Source: Madurella fahalii (Eukaryota > Ascomycota > Sordariomycetes > Sordariales). From it: a stretch of 64,000 nt of DNA. The notes under the pieces were generated by a model. It worked only from the letters and a program-made list of their open reading frames with translations, did no database searches and was not told the DNA's origin. The position numbers were made by a program, and so were the translations under genes. Shown here one piece after another: positions 33,454-44,369 of this stretch (position 1 is its first letter; every line of letters begins with the position of its first letter). The stretch covers positions 1,922,001-1,986,000 of the forward strand of contig CM056877.1 of NCBI GenBank assembly GCA_029876055.1, written 5' to 3'.

Positions 33454-36376
33454 TTATTTCCCATTGTCCCACTCCGGATTCTGTAGCATAATGGTTAGCA
33501 AGTCGTGATTCGTAGAGCACGAAAAGGCGAAGTCAGTATTCAAACAACATACCTTGCGGAGGATAACCAGGCCTTCGAGAGTGCTGCTCAAGCTGATATA
33601 CTCTTCGTCCTCAAGCTCGGCACGCTCGCCATGCGCCAGCAACACCGGCGTGCTCTGCGTCTGCCAGCCCGTGATGGTCTTGGGGCGACCTGCCTGGCCG
33701 ACAACATCGACGGCCTGGCCAACACGCACGTTGACCGTCAGCGGCTTGAGGTTCTCGTCCAGCGTGACAAGGAAGCGCGGGTGCATGGCCGTGACGAGGA
33801 AATAGAGTAGGTAGTGCGAGCTGGAAGTGATGAACTGTTTGGCGTCGATCATGGCCACCAGGACAGTGAGCAGTCCGGCAGCCGAGACGCGTGAGAGGAT
33901 CTGACGGTCGGTGTGGAAGGGGCTTATGGAGAGCGTGCCCTTGCCCATGTGCAGGAGGCCCTGGGCGATCCGCACCATAAACAAGGATTCTTGATCGCGG
34001 TGATAGTAGCTCGCGAGCTGGCGTAGGAGCTGTGCCAACCTCGCGTTGTTGGTGCCGGCGCCTAAGAGACCCATGGCGAAGATGGCGTTAAGCGCCACGT
34101 CGTTGTCATTATCATGACTGTAGCGTGATAGCGTGTCGTAGACCTTCATCTGCGGGTTGCTCGGGCTGACGAGGCCCATGGCCAGCGGCACGGCTCGCCT
34201 GATGTTTGCTTCGCCGTAGTGCATGAGGTGACCGAAATGGCGGAGGACCATCTCCTGGCCGACATCCTCGCCCATGGCAATCAAGCCGATGCCGAGTACG
34301 GCATAAGCTTGCAGCAGCTCATCGCCCTTCTTCTCCTCCGACTCCTCCATGTGCTCGTTGCAGAGATGCAGCAGCTCCTGGATCTTGAGGACGGCTCCAG
34401 TGCCCGCCCAGGCGCAGATGGATGCGAGGACCGACGTCGGCTTTGCCATGGGGTGCTCAACAGCTTTCAGTGTCTCCAGGATAACGTCCACCTCTTCCTG
34501 GCGGCCAAAGAAGAGAAGACCTAGGCCGAGCGCCAGGAAGCGGGTCCATTTGTCAGTCAGCTGGCTCTTCCGGTCATCGTCCAGGAGGGTCGTAACGATG
34601 GCCTCGCTGACCTCTGGGTTTGACGAGCCAACGAACACCAACCCGCAGGCCAGGGCAGCCATCGCCGATACCCGCATCTCCTGGGTCGTGTCGGAGATGA
34701 TGGGCAGGAGGTATGTGAGGATATCTTCCTTGTTGGAGCCGGCATACGATAGACCGAGGCCCATGATGGCAGCTACGCGGATGAGCGGATTCTTGTGGTT
34801 AAGCTTGTCGGCGTCGGCCAGCAGAGCCATGGCAGGCTCGGAATCCAGCCGGACGCCAGAGTTCATGATTCCAATCGCGAGATAGGCACCGGCCTGGATC
34901 TGCTCTTCCTCGACATAGGTGTACTTGTCGACTTGGTCTAGGCCGTTCTCGATGTCCCACATCAGCAAAGTACCCAGGGAAGCCACTGTCGACATCATGC
35001 CCTCTTCCTTGGTCTTCCACACCCAACTCTCCTTGTCCTTTTCGACCAACATCATCTTGTCGTTGCCGAAACCCGCGTTCACAAACGCGTTGACAAAGGC
35101 GGCAGCCAGGTTATTGCGGGCCGAGTCGAAGTTCGTCATGCCGGCGACACGGCTACTCTCAAGATGGCTTTTATATATATCCTCGGTCGTCTTTGGTTCC
35201 AGGATGTTGAGCTCCTTTCCCAGTGCCTTGAAGTGGTCCGGCAGCTTAACATTGCAAAGACACTCGACAATCTCCTCGTCATCCGGGGTATCCCGGGGGT
35301 GGTCCAGCCATATCCTCTGGCGGGCTACGAGGAAACCGAGCTGCTTCTTGAGTGCGGGGTCCGGCGCGTCATCAAAGTCGGCCTCGATCAGTGAGATGTC
35401 GTTAAGCCTAATGGCGAGCACCATGGCTTGCGTGTACTGCTTGTACGTCTTGTAAATGCTGTGTGCCACACGTAGGAATTGCTCGTTGTCGGGGTAGGTG
35501 AGCAGATTGACCATAGAGACCATGTACAGACAGACCCTCCCGTACGTGTTCTCATCGACGAACTCGGGGAGCTTCTCGATAATCTCGAGCTCGCTCATCA
35601 GGTCGACCGCATCGGCTTCCTGGTTGCTCTTGAGGAAGAGCGGTACGAGCACCAGCGCGAGATCAATCAATTCTGCGGTCGACTCGTCCGAGACAATGCG
35701 CTTGCCGTACACCTCGCCAATTTCGAGGGCGAGGTGGCGGACGTATTCATGACCCCAGGAGCCAATGTCCTGGGTAGGCGCGAGAAGACGGTACTTCAGG
35801 GTGTCCTGACGATCCTCATCCGAGTACGTCATGCCGATGACCGACAGCACGTCGGCCAACGAGTTCTTGTCGTCGCCCGCCGGCCATTCGTCGTAGAGCT
35901 TCGTCATAGTCTCGTAGTGTGGCCGCAGGAATTTTAGGGGCTTGGGGACCGCCGTCATTGAGGACGTCGATGTCTTGATGAAGGTCTTCATGGTCTCGAG
36001 GGCCGGCTTGTAGAGGGTCGCATCGGATTCCTGCCATGGCAACAAATCGTTAGGAGCAAACCAAGGGCCAGCGATGACGGGGCTGAGCTACGCACAGTCA
36101 ACCGCTCAACAAGCATGTCGAGCTCGCTCTTCAGTTGCTGATCCTCTTCGCTGAGCTCCTCTGAGGCTAAATGACGGTCAGCCAGGGAGGGATCGAGGCA
36201 TGCGAAGGCAGCGCAGGGGAGGAAAACAAACACTCGGCCTTGTCGTCGTCCTTCTTCCCGTTTGCCACAGGCTGCCCGCCCTGGTCCTTCTGTGTCTCGT
36301 CGGCCTTGCGCTCGCTATCAACAGCCTTCCCCTTGCCCTTGTCGGCCGTCTTGGACAAATCGCTGTCTCGCGCCAT
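33454..36376 (-). CDS. rpn1: RPN1, 26S proteasome regulatory subunit
   Basis: The largest scaffold of the proteasome base; it docks ubiquitin receptors and the deubiquitinase Ubp6. Four exons, 36376-36232, 36166-36096, 36030-33553 and 33480-33454, give 906 aa. Exon 1 is a Lys/Asp-rich leader. The donor GTTTGT was chosen because it alone keeps frame into SEELSEEDQQLKSELDMLVERLTESD. The core contains the conserved SWGHEYVRHLALEIG segment and proteasome/cyclosome repeats, such as ALGLGLLFFGRQ and AVLGIGLIAMGE, over roughly 390-760. The last exon is 27 nt and ends NPEWDNGK. The intron before it is 72 nt with no in-frame stop, so an unspliced message would still encode a full protein with 24 extra residues. 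RPN1 is essential in yeast. It is head-to-head with RIO2. Confidence 0.93.
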
Positions 36377-37096
36377 GGCTGCTTCTCGGATGGTGGGGGA
36401 AGCCCAGAGCTGGGTCGGAGCGGGCTGCAAGCGGGCTGTGAGGTAGATGTTACTGAGGGGCAGCGGCGTCGTCTGCGAATTTCAAATTGACGCTTTAAGA
36501 ACTTTTTTTTCAATGCCGGGCGTGGGAATAACGGTTTTGCTGGAGATGCGATATGCTGTTTGCTTGTAAGTCGAGGTTGGGCGTTGGGGAACGGAATGGA
36601 AGCTTAGCAAATTCGCCGAGCGCTGGGCTTGGTGAGCAAGGCAGGCAGCTTGGTTACGCGACGCTGCTTGCCGCCTGGCGGCGAGGCGCCCAACCAGCAG
36701 CGGTCAGTGCTCTACGAGCTCCACTCAGCTGCCCTGGGATGCCGAGTCAGCTCAGGTAAGGTAAGGTAGGTAGCTTCCAGTTTGGCCTGCCGAGAACGGC
36801 ACATAAAAATTCCGTTCCCCCTCCTGCGGGCCATCCGGGCCATGGATCCCGCCCGTCTCAATCGCGCTGTGTGCGTGGCCAGCAGCCAGCGGCCTGGGCT
36901 GTTCGCCACACCCTATCTTATCGATAACCTTATCGGCCATTCTCGCCCGTGAATTTTTGGTGGGCACTTACACGGTGGAGGGGTGCTATGATAGCTCAAG
37001 CGCCTCCGGAACAGAAACTCGAGGCTCGACAACAACTCCCCAAGTCCTACAGTTAGCCAACCCCGCCGAGTAAAACTTGCAGGCCAAACCGCGACC
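36377..37096. promoter_or_regulatory. Divergent promoter region RPN1 / RIO2
   Basis: About 720 bp shared by two head-to-head essential genes. It contains short direct repeats (AGGTA-like, about 36755-36772) and a cluster of GATA motifs at 36914-36936. No gene is recognised inside. Confidence 0.55.
36914..36936. promoter_or_regulatory. Clustered GATA-factor sites around a 10-bp palindrome
   Basis: The palindrome TTATCGATAA at 36918-36927 contains two overlapping inverted GATA cores. It is flanked by TATC at 36914-36917 and TTATCGG at 36930-36936. That gives four GATA cores in 23 bp, about 160-180 bp from the RIO2 ATG and 540 bp from RPN1. Binding by a fungal GATA factor is an inference. Confidence 0.4.
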
Positions 37097-38412
37097 ATGA
37101 AGTTAGATACGCGGGCCATGCGCCATTTGACGGCCGAAGACTGGAGGGTATTGACGGCTGTTCGTTCCCTATTCTGCCCCTGCCCCGGACAACCCGCCAG
37201 GGCGCGCACCCTGCTGACCTGTGCCCCTTGTTTCCACAGGTAGAAATGGGGAGCAAAAACCATGAGATCGTGCCGACCCCCTTGATCGATAAGATTGCGC
37301 GCCTCAAGGGCGGCGCTAGCGGCGTGCACAAGTCCATCTCATCACTCGCCAAAACCGGCCTGATCGCGCGCATGAAGGAAGCCAAGTACGACGGCTACCG
37401 GCTCACCTACGGCGGGCTGGACTACCTAGCCCTTCATACCCACGCCCAGCGCAAGCATGTCTACAGCGTTGGCAGCCGCATCGGCGTCGGCAAGGAGAGC
37501 GACATCATGATCGTGGCCGACGACAAGGGCGCGCAGAAGGTGCTCAAGATCCACCGCCTAGGCCGCATCTCCTTCCGCACCGTCAAAGCCAACCGCGACT
37601 ACCTCAAGAACCGCGCCTCGGCCTCGTGGATGTACCTCTCCCGCCTAGCCGCCATCAAAGAGTTCGCCTTCATGCAGGCGCTCAAAGAAGAGGGCTTCCC
37701 GGTGCCCGAACCCATCGCGCAGTCGCGGCACACCATCGTCATGGCGCTCATCGACGCCCCCCCGCTCCGCCAGATCTCGGCCGTGCCCGACCCGGCAAGC
37801 CTCTACGCCGACTTGATCGACCTGATCCTCCGCCTGGCCAAGCACGGCCTCATCCACGGCGACTTCAACGAGTTCAACATCCTCATCCGCGAGGACAAGG
37901 TCGCCGACCAACCAGACGCCGTCACCCTCACCCCCGTCATAATCGACTTCCCCCAGATGGTCTCGATGGACCACCAAAATGCCGAAATGTACTTTGACCG
38001 TGACGTCAACTGCGTCAAGCTATTTTTCCAGCGGCGCTTCCACTTCGTGAGCACGGCTCCGGGACCCTTTTTCAGGGATGCCAAGAAGACGGTAGGCAAG
38101 GACGGCGCGCGGAGGCTAGACGCTGCCGTAGAGGCGTCGGGCTTCACCAAGAAGATGGCCAAGGACCTCGAAGCCGCCATTCGGGAACAGGAAGCCAACT
38201 CGAAGGACAATGCTGAGCAGCCAGACGATCTGGATGAGTCAGAGGAGGAAGCGGAGGAAGAGGAAAACGGAGACGGAGACGAAGACGAAGATGAAGATGA
38301 AGACGGTCAGGATGTGAGCGGAGCTACCAATGGAGGACAGATCATTGGCAACCATAGTCCATTAGAAAGCGAAGAAGGGATGCAGAGACTTACAATCAAC
38401 GATGGAACTTGA
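37097..38412 (+). CDS. rio2: RIO2 atypical protein kinase/ATPase
   Basis: A cytoplasmic factor needed for final maturation of the 40S ribosomal subunit (20S pre-rRNA cleavage). Two exons, 37097-37159 and 37240-38412, give 411 aa. The donor is GTTCGT; splicing restores LTAVEMGSKNHEIVPT, strongly conserved in RIO2. The N-terminal winged helix covers about 8-92. The kinase lobe follows: the ATP loop GVGKESDI, the catalytic loop HGDFNEFN at 227-234 and the metal-binding IIDFPQMVSMDHQNAEMYFDRDV. After the fold the tail is highly acidic (runs of Glu and Asp, about 345-385), as in other fungal RIO2 proteins. Start ATG at 37097 begins Met-Lys-Leu-Asp-Thr. Confident. Confidence 0.94.
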
Positions 38413-38961
38413 ATAGAAGCGTCGGGCGGCCGTTACGTTGCAGCTCCAATTATGTCTTGGACGACTCCCCGCCGGTTAGAACCTTAAATGATTCTTCACT
38501 TCCGCCTAAGTCATTGCCAGCAGCCGGCCCGCCTACCATCAGCGCAATGAGGATCGTGCAATGGAACCATAAGGTATCTTCCATTTAATTGCTACTGTTA
38601 TGCTCGACTTGGCGAGTCCAAGTCTCCAGTGAATATCGAGCAGAGTACAAACAATGAGAACTCTAGTAACTGTCCATGCCCATTCAACCACTGCCGCCTA
38701 ACAGTCCACCCCGAGATATTATTTTGACCCCATTCCACATAGTAGAGAAGTTGGTGATGTGAGCTAATAAACCACTTGGCCGAGGATATCGACTCGCCGT
38801 CGATTTCAACGTCGTTGTGACCAAAGCAAGAAGCAAGATGACGATAGTGAAGTATCCGATATCGACATGACAAGCCTTCGAGATAAGGGAAGTCATGTGG
38901 TACAATAGAGTCTGACAAACTGCCGAGCACAGGCATGATCAAGCAAAGCATCCACGGCCAT
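38413..38961. other. Tail-to-tail intergenic region
   Basis: About 550 bp between the converging RIO2 and RNA-binding protein genes. It is AT-richer than its neighbours. Short open frames only; nothing recognised. Confidence 0.55.
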
Positions 38962-41020
38962 CTAGTGCTTCTCCTTCTTGAAAGTGGGCGACGACTGGGT
39001 GCTGCCCCTGTTCAGCGTAGGAGAATCGGGAATGGCCGCATCGCCCTCAGCAGCCGATCCATCATCAGAAGACGCTGCTCCGGAGGCTGGGATGCTCTGC
39101 CTGCAAAGGTATTAGTACTCATGCTGTGAGCGTCCGCCATGACGCTGGGGTTGGCCATACTTGATGGTATGATCCATGCCCTGAACCATCGCAGAGCCCA
39201 CTCCAGTGCCGCCGCTGAGATTGTGACGGATTGGTACGCGAGCCGCGAAGGGGCTGGTCACAAGTTAGCCTGACGTCTCACCTTCTGGCCAACAAGGCAA
39301 GAAGCATACGTGTTAGCTCCTGGTGCAATACGGCGGCTCCAGGGTGCGGGGTGGTAGATGCTGGGGTGAATTCCAACATCAGCGGTGCCGTATGCTCCAA
39401 TGTTGTACTCGTTGGTTCGGAACTGGCGTCGCTCCGCGGTAATGCGCTTTAGCTCCTTTTGAGCCGGTGTGTCGGCGTAGCGGACCTGCATCAGCATGCC
39501 CTCTTCGCCAATCGAAGCGCCGTGATACTTCTTTATGATATCCTCGCACTCCTCACGAGTCTCAAATCTACTCGAAACGGTCAGCAACTGCCGTGTGCAA
39601 GGGGTGCGAGGGTCTCAGTATAAGTCCACAACTCACCGGGCAAATCCTACACCGCGGCTGTTTCCCATGCTGTCACGGAGAATCTTGCTGGAAACAACAT
39701 GATAGCCCGCGAAAATGGCATTGAGTTCCTGGCAGACGTCAGACGCGAATGGTGACGAGTACTGCAAGGCACAACCTACCGACTCATTGAGGCGTTTGGG
39801 AAGGTTCGAGAGGTACAGGTTGGTCGAACTATCGTCCCCTTCCGCCTTGAGTCTGGCATTGAAGCTCTCCTGATCCCAGTGTCAACTCGTGCGGGTAATT
39901 AGGGCAAGAAAAACAAAGACCTTACCCGAGCAAAGCCAACCTCGTAGCCAAGATGATAGAAACCCCGAATACACTTCTCGGAGTCACGGACGTCGGCGAA
40001 CTTGGCAAATCCGAATCTTCATAAGCCGTTAGTTGGGCTCTTATGGATGCCGGGGAAGGCTTACCCTTTGCAAGCACCGGTGGAAGTGTCAATGATAGCC
40101 TTGCTCTGCTCGACCTTACCGAAGCGAGACGCATACTTGTGCAGAAGCTCGTCGTCAGTGGTCGGGTGAAGGCCACGGATGTAGACATTCCGGTTTCCAT
40201 GGATCCGGTTCTCTAAGCACTGCTCGATTGATTTTGTGTGAGTCGGAGGAGTGAACACGGCTGGAACAGCATCGGGGATTGGAGGATGCTGTTCCAGCAA
40301 CGCTAGAAGTTCTTCATCAATGGGTTGGGCAGTCTTTGGAATTGCACCGGGCATGGCGACCTGCTCCGGAGACGGAGTTGTGTAACTGGAACGGAAAACA
40401 GCAACTCTCTGTGCACTACCGCGCTCTGAAGCGCTGCCGAAAAAAGGAGTAGCCGGCGCGGACTCGGTGGTCGAGTAAGATCCACGGCGATTCTCCAGGC
40501 CCGGAACCACCTCGCTGCTGCGGTCGCCGTAGGAGGTAAGACGCCCTGGAGTATAAGGTATTGTGTGATAGGGGACAGGCAAGGGGGCAAACCCGCTCTG
40601 AACCGGAAACTGGCCAGACATTCCAAACGGATATGCCGCCTCTGTGGCCATCCCAACATGCAGAGGGACAGAGTAGCTCTGGTAGGCGACAGGCTGATCC
40701 TGAGCAGCGCAATAGGCATGATGAGCCTGGACCTGTGACATGTTCGAGGTGGTCGGCATGCTAGGACCGGTCGGAAGAGTCAGAGTGCTGAACTGGTTCA
40801 TGACGGCACCAATAGCATCCGACTGGTGACCGATGTGATGACCATGGGAAGCAGCGAGATCAGATTGATGACCCAGCTGAGTCGTCAGATAGGCAGGATA
40901 CGCTCTGTGACGATTGTTTGACATGTCCGAAGCCATGGCAGCGGCCGATCGATAATGTGTCATCTGAAAACCAATGTCAGCAATGTTATCCTCGCGGCCC
41001 AGGAGCGAAGCGACCATCAT
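38962..41020 (-). CDS. Two-RRM RNA-binding protein (RBMS/MSSP-like)
   Basis: Seven exons: 41020-40065, 40016-39926, 39869-39780, 39728-39637, 39567-39310, 39253-39161 and 39100-38962 (572 aa with this start). The N-terminal half is low complexity, rich in His/Gln/Ser/Pro/Tyr. RRM1 spans about 278-352 (RNP2 NVYIRGL, RNP1 KGFGFAKF). RRM2 follows closely at about 369-445 (LYLSNLP, RGVGFARF). Intron positions inside both RRMs were fixed by these motifs. The architecture resembles animal RBMS/MSSP proteins; fungal relatives are thought to act in mRNA regulation. The C-terminus ends FKKEKH. The start is uncertain: a good acceptor (TTTTCAG) lies directly before an internal ATG at 40963, so the coding start could be there, with a spliced leader upstream. 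Confidence 0.8.
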
Positions 41021-44000
41021 CAGGGGACAACGAGAAATCAAAGCACAGCTTCGGGTTCATCGTCGCATTCGAGGCTAGCAAGCCCAGCTGCCCGGATCCG
41101 AGCGTCCCATGAGCCTTGAGAGAAGGTACACGACTTGGCAAATATATTGCTGAGTTGGAGGGGCGGAGGGTGGTGTCAGTTGGAAAACTTTCGCCATACG
41201 CACCTTGCGGGATTGCGGTTTCGTGACAGGGTGACCTTTAGTGGAAGACACGTCAGTCGTTTGGATGGAGACACGATGCTGCAATGCCGGACCGAAAGAA
41301 CTGATGGGCAAGCAATGCCAAGTACAGCGACGGGGTGAGGGAAGAAAAGGAGATGAAGGAGATGTGTGTGGCTGATGCAGACACGAGAAGGGTAGATAGA
41401 AGGAGGGGAGGATTATTGAAACCGCTTGCAGGCAAGAAATACGCGTGTTCGCAAAGAAATTGGCAAGCGACGAGAGAGCTCGCCAGAGGACCGAATTCTC
41501 GACTCACCTCCAAAATTGACCTGGGCTGGTGGTGACAGAGATGCTTCGACGACAAGAAACTGAGCCACTCAACGACGGAGAATGTTAGAACCAAAGATTT
41601 GAATGCAAGCGAGTGCGGGGGTAAGACGATGGACCGAGCTATCAGCAAGATGAATGGAAGAGACTGTGGTGCCGTGGGATGGAGTGTTGATGCTGTAAAG
41701 ATCGGAAGCAGTCCAGGGCAGACCAAAATCGGGCAGGTTTGGGAGACCAGCGGAGAATGGCTTTAAAAAGCGGCAAGTAAACGATGACTTGCACCGCGCA
41801 GGTAGGTGCTTCTGGTGCTCTTTCCGCATCTGGATCCCACCACAGCTGCTGCTGAGAAACGAGGGTGCAAGTAAAGGAAGGAACTCGGGGCGCAGGTCAA
41901 CACTCGCTCACACCGTGATGGGAGGCACTTTCTCCCGACGCAGACCCGGAAAGAAGCGGTGCGCCCAGGAAACGGAAGTAACACCTGGGATCGCCAGAAC
42001 TTAACAGGAAAAGAGAAAAGAAAGCAACAACGCGATCAAAGAAAAGGGATTTTTCTCACCGAAGCTGTCGGCGGCCTCCTAGGAAGGAAGCAATGCGGCT
42101 CGAATGACGCCAGCCGTTAGAGGCCGGGTAGATTTTCTGCTACAGTTCGCGACGTTTGCTTAGAGTTGCCCAGCGCGGTCGAGGAGGATAACAAGGCCCG
42201 AGCAGGGCCGGGCAGTGAACCGGGGCCGGTTCGGATCGGATGTGGCACGTTCGCGGACGTGAGCTCTCCTGGCTGCTAAACGCGGCGAGCGTTCGTTAGA
42301 ACTCTTCGTCAAAGCACCGCCCGAATGGTATTGAGCCTGCCTGTCGCTGCAAGTGCCCGGCTGCCAAAGACTCAGCCAACTACGCCGGTATCGCCAGCTT
42401 GGCCAAAGGTATGCTGATTTCGACGCTTGGCTTTCCTGCAGCGAAATGATCAAGATATATGCCAGGCGGGGCCTGCTGTATTTGGTCGACAGCGGTCGTG
42501 ACGAGGTCGAGTCGCTTCGGTTCAAGTGGGATTCAAGGGTCCCGTAGCAATTTAGTGCTTCTCCCGTTCATTTGAACTCGTGTTTACGGCTGGTTTGCGT
42601 TAACTTTTAAGCTCCCAGTCAGATGGTGTTCGCAAGATGACATCTAAAGTACCAACCTCCCCTCTGTGAGCAGCCTCAAGTGAATATGGAACTGAGCTAA
42701 GTATATAACGACAACATGGAGGACTAAGTTGTTGTGTCTCTCTGGTGGAAGTAAACTCTGATCACTCTAGACAAGGCTGTCAAGTTGATACCCTGCTAAG
42801 GATGCCGAGAATCATCGGATAGGTATATTGCGGAAGAGTGGAGGAAAGAGAAAAGATCCAATCCAAGATTAGGTGCCATTACACATGCAAGGACCCAAGT
42901 CTCCGTTAGTATACAAAGCCAGAACGGATATGGCGTCCACGGTGTGCGCTGGTGGATAGGGGCTGCAACCAAGCGTCTCGTCACGCGAGCAACCCAACTC
43001 CAACTTCCAACGGAAAAGCTATCCGACGGGAAGTTTGAAACACGCCCATCCCACCATATGGATGACTACAAACACGGAATGGTTGGGGGTGGGCGGGAGA
43101 AGCAGATTGGGGAACGGACCTCCTGATTTAAGACATGACAGAATGGTCCGAGCTGCATATCTTAAACTCCCATCTGCCTCACTGATTGGTGTGGGGAGAA
43201 GAAGAAAGTAAAGAAAATGGCCCCGGGGGCCTGGTCAGTGACTCTGTCTCCGGGGGAGGGGAATGGGGGGTGATGCCATGCAAAGTAATACGCATGCATA
43301 ACGACCAATCTGGATAGGGGACACCGACAGGCTCTTTACTAGAGGGGCTTAAAGACAGGGCATAGATGATACCGCAGAGATTCTCGTCACCTTGTCATGG
43401 TGGTTGTCTGTGGCTGAAATATTCGTCCGGGCATTGGCCCGTCGGGGCTGACAAAGTCGTGTCGGATACCCTCAAAGACCGGGCAACGGGATGCAGAATT
43501 TTCCGGTAGTGGCTTTCCGCCTCCCCGTTGTGCACCTGGTCGCCCTGGACACTGGTAATTCCACGCTCTTTTCAAGGGCTGCTGCCGGCGGATACTGGCG
43601 CTGCTCCGTGATCTGACATCCTATTCCCTCCCACGTTCCTCAGTATCTGGAGGAGCGTTTGCTCGTTTGAGACCGTGCCCGAAACAGAGCCATGTCACTA
43701 CTCCCTCCCGATGTATGTGTGTGTGTGATAAGTCTGCATACTGTATATCACGTAGGATCTCTGTTATTCACTTGAACGGTCTGCTCCAGCCTGCAAGGAA
43801 AGGCAGTGATAAACCGTAGCGTGGTTCGCCAAGTTCGGGAGCGTGCTGCCGTTTTTTCTCGCCCTCCGGCAAGACGTTGAAGCAGCCAATGTCAAGGAGG
43901 GAACAAAGCTCCGAGACACAAGGACTGTCCCCCAGGGTATTTGTCACCGAGATTTTGGCCAGCCCGGGTCTGGTGATTTTTGTGCCGAGACGGAAATGGC

Positions 44001-44369
44001 CGTCTAAATGCATTCGGTATTGGAGATAAAGTGGGGACAAGCCACAGTTCGGGGCCGGAGACAAACGACGTTCTCATTTAAGGGCACGCTTATTTCCATA
44101 CACGCGCAAGGGTACCCAACGAACCGTCGTGACATAGTCGTATATTGTATACGGAGAAGAGTTAAAGACGTATCAGAACAGTTGCTATCAAACTCCCGGG
44201 GGCACGGAAAAAATTATTCTAGAAAGAAAAGAACAGAGAAGCAACAACGACCAAATAAGGACCGCCGAGTCTGACCCCTTCTATTTCCCAATGGCGCTCG
44301 AATGCAAAATCGCTACGTAGTTCCGACCTGGCGTCGTTGCGCTTTGGCCTCCCGTTCTCCATCCGCATA
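41021..44369. other. 3.3-kb region without recognisable gene
   Basis: It lies between the RNA-binding protein start and the P450 reductase stop, both minus strand. The first 700 bp are strongly CT-rich on the minus strand and probably form a long, possibly spliced, leader. A splice-like pair (GTGCGT around 41200, CTCAG around 41170) is present. A 157-codon minus-strand frame at 41253-41726 translates to hydrophobic low-complexity sequence and is not called. The remainder holds short frames and a small TG run near 43710. No tRNA, transposon or known ncRNA recognised. Confidence 0.5.

Noticed and set aside
41253..41726. Minus-strand frame of 157 codons, hydrophobic
   Set aside because: The hydrophobicity comes from CT-rich leader sequence (Leu/Ser/Pro codons); no conserved motif.
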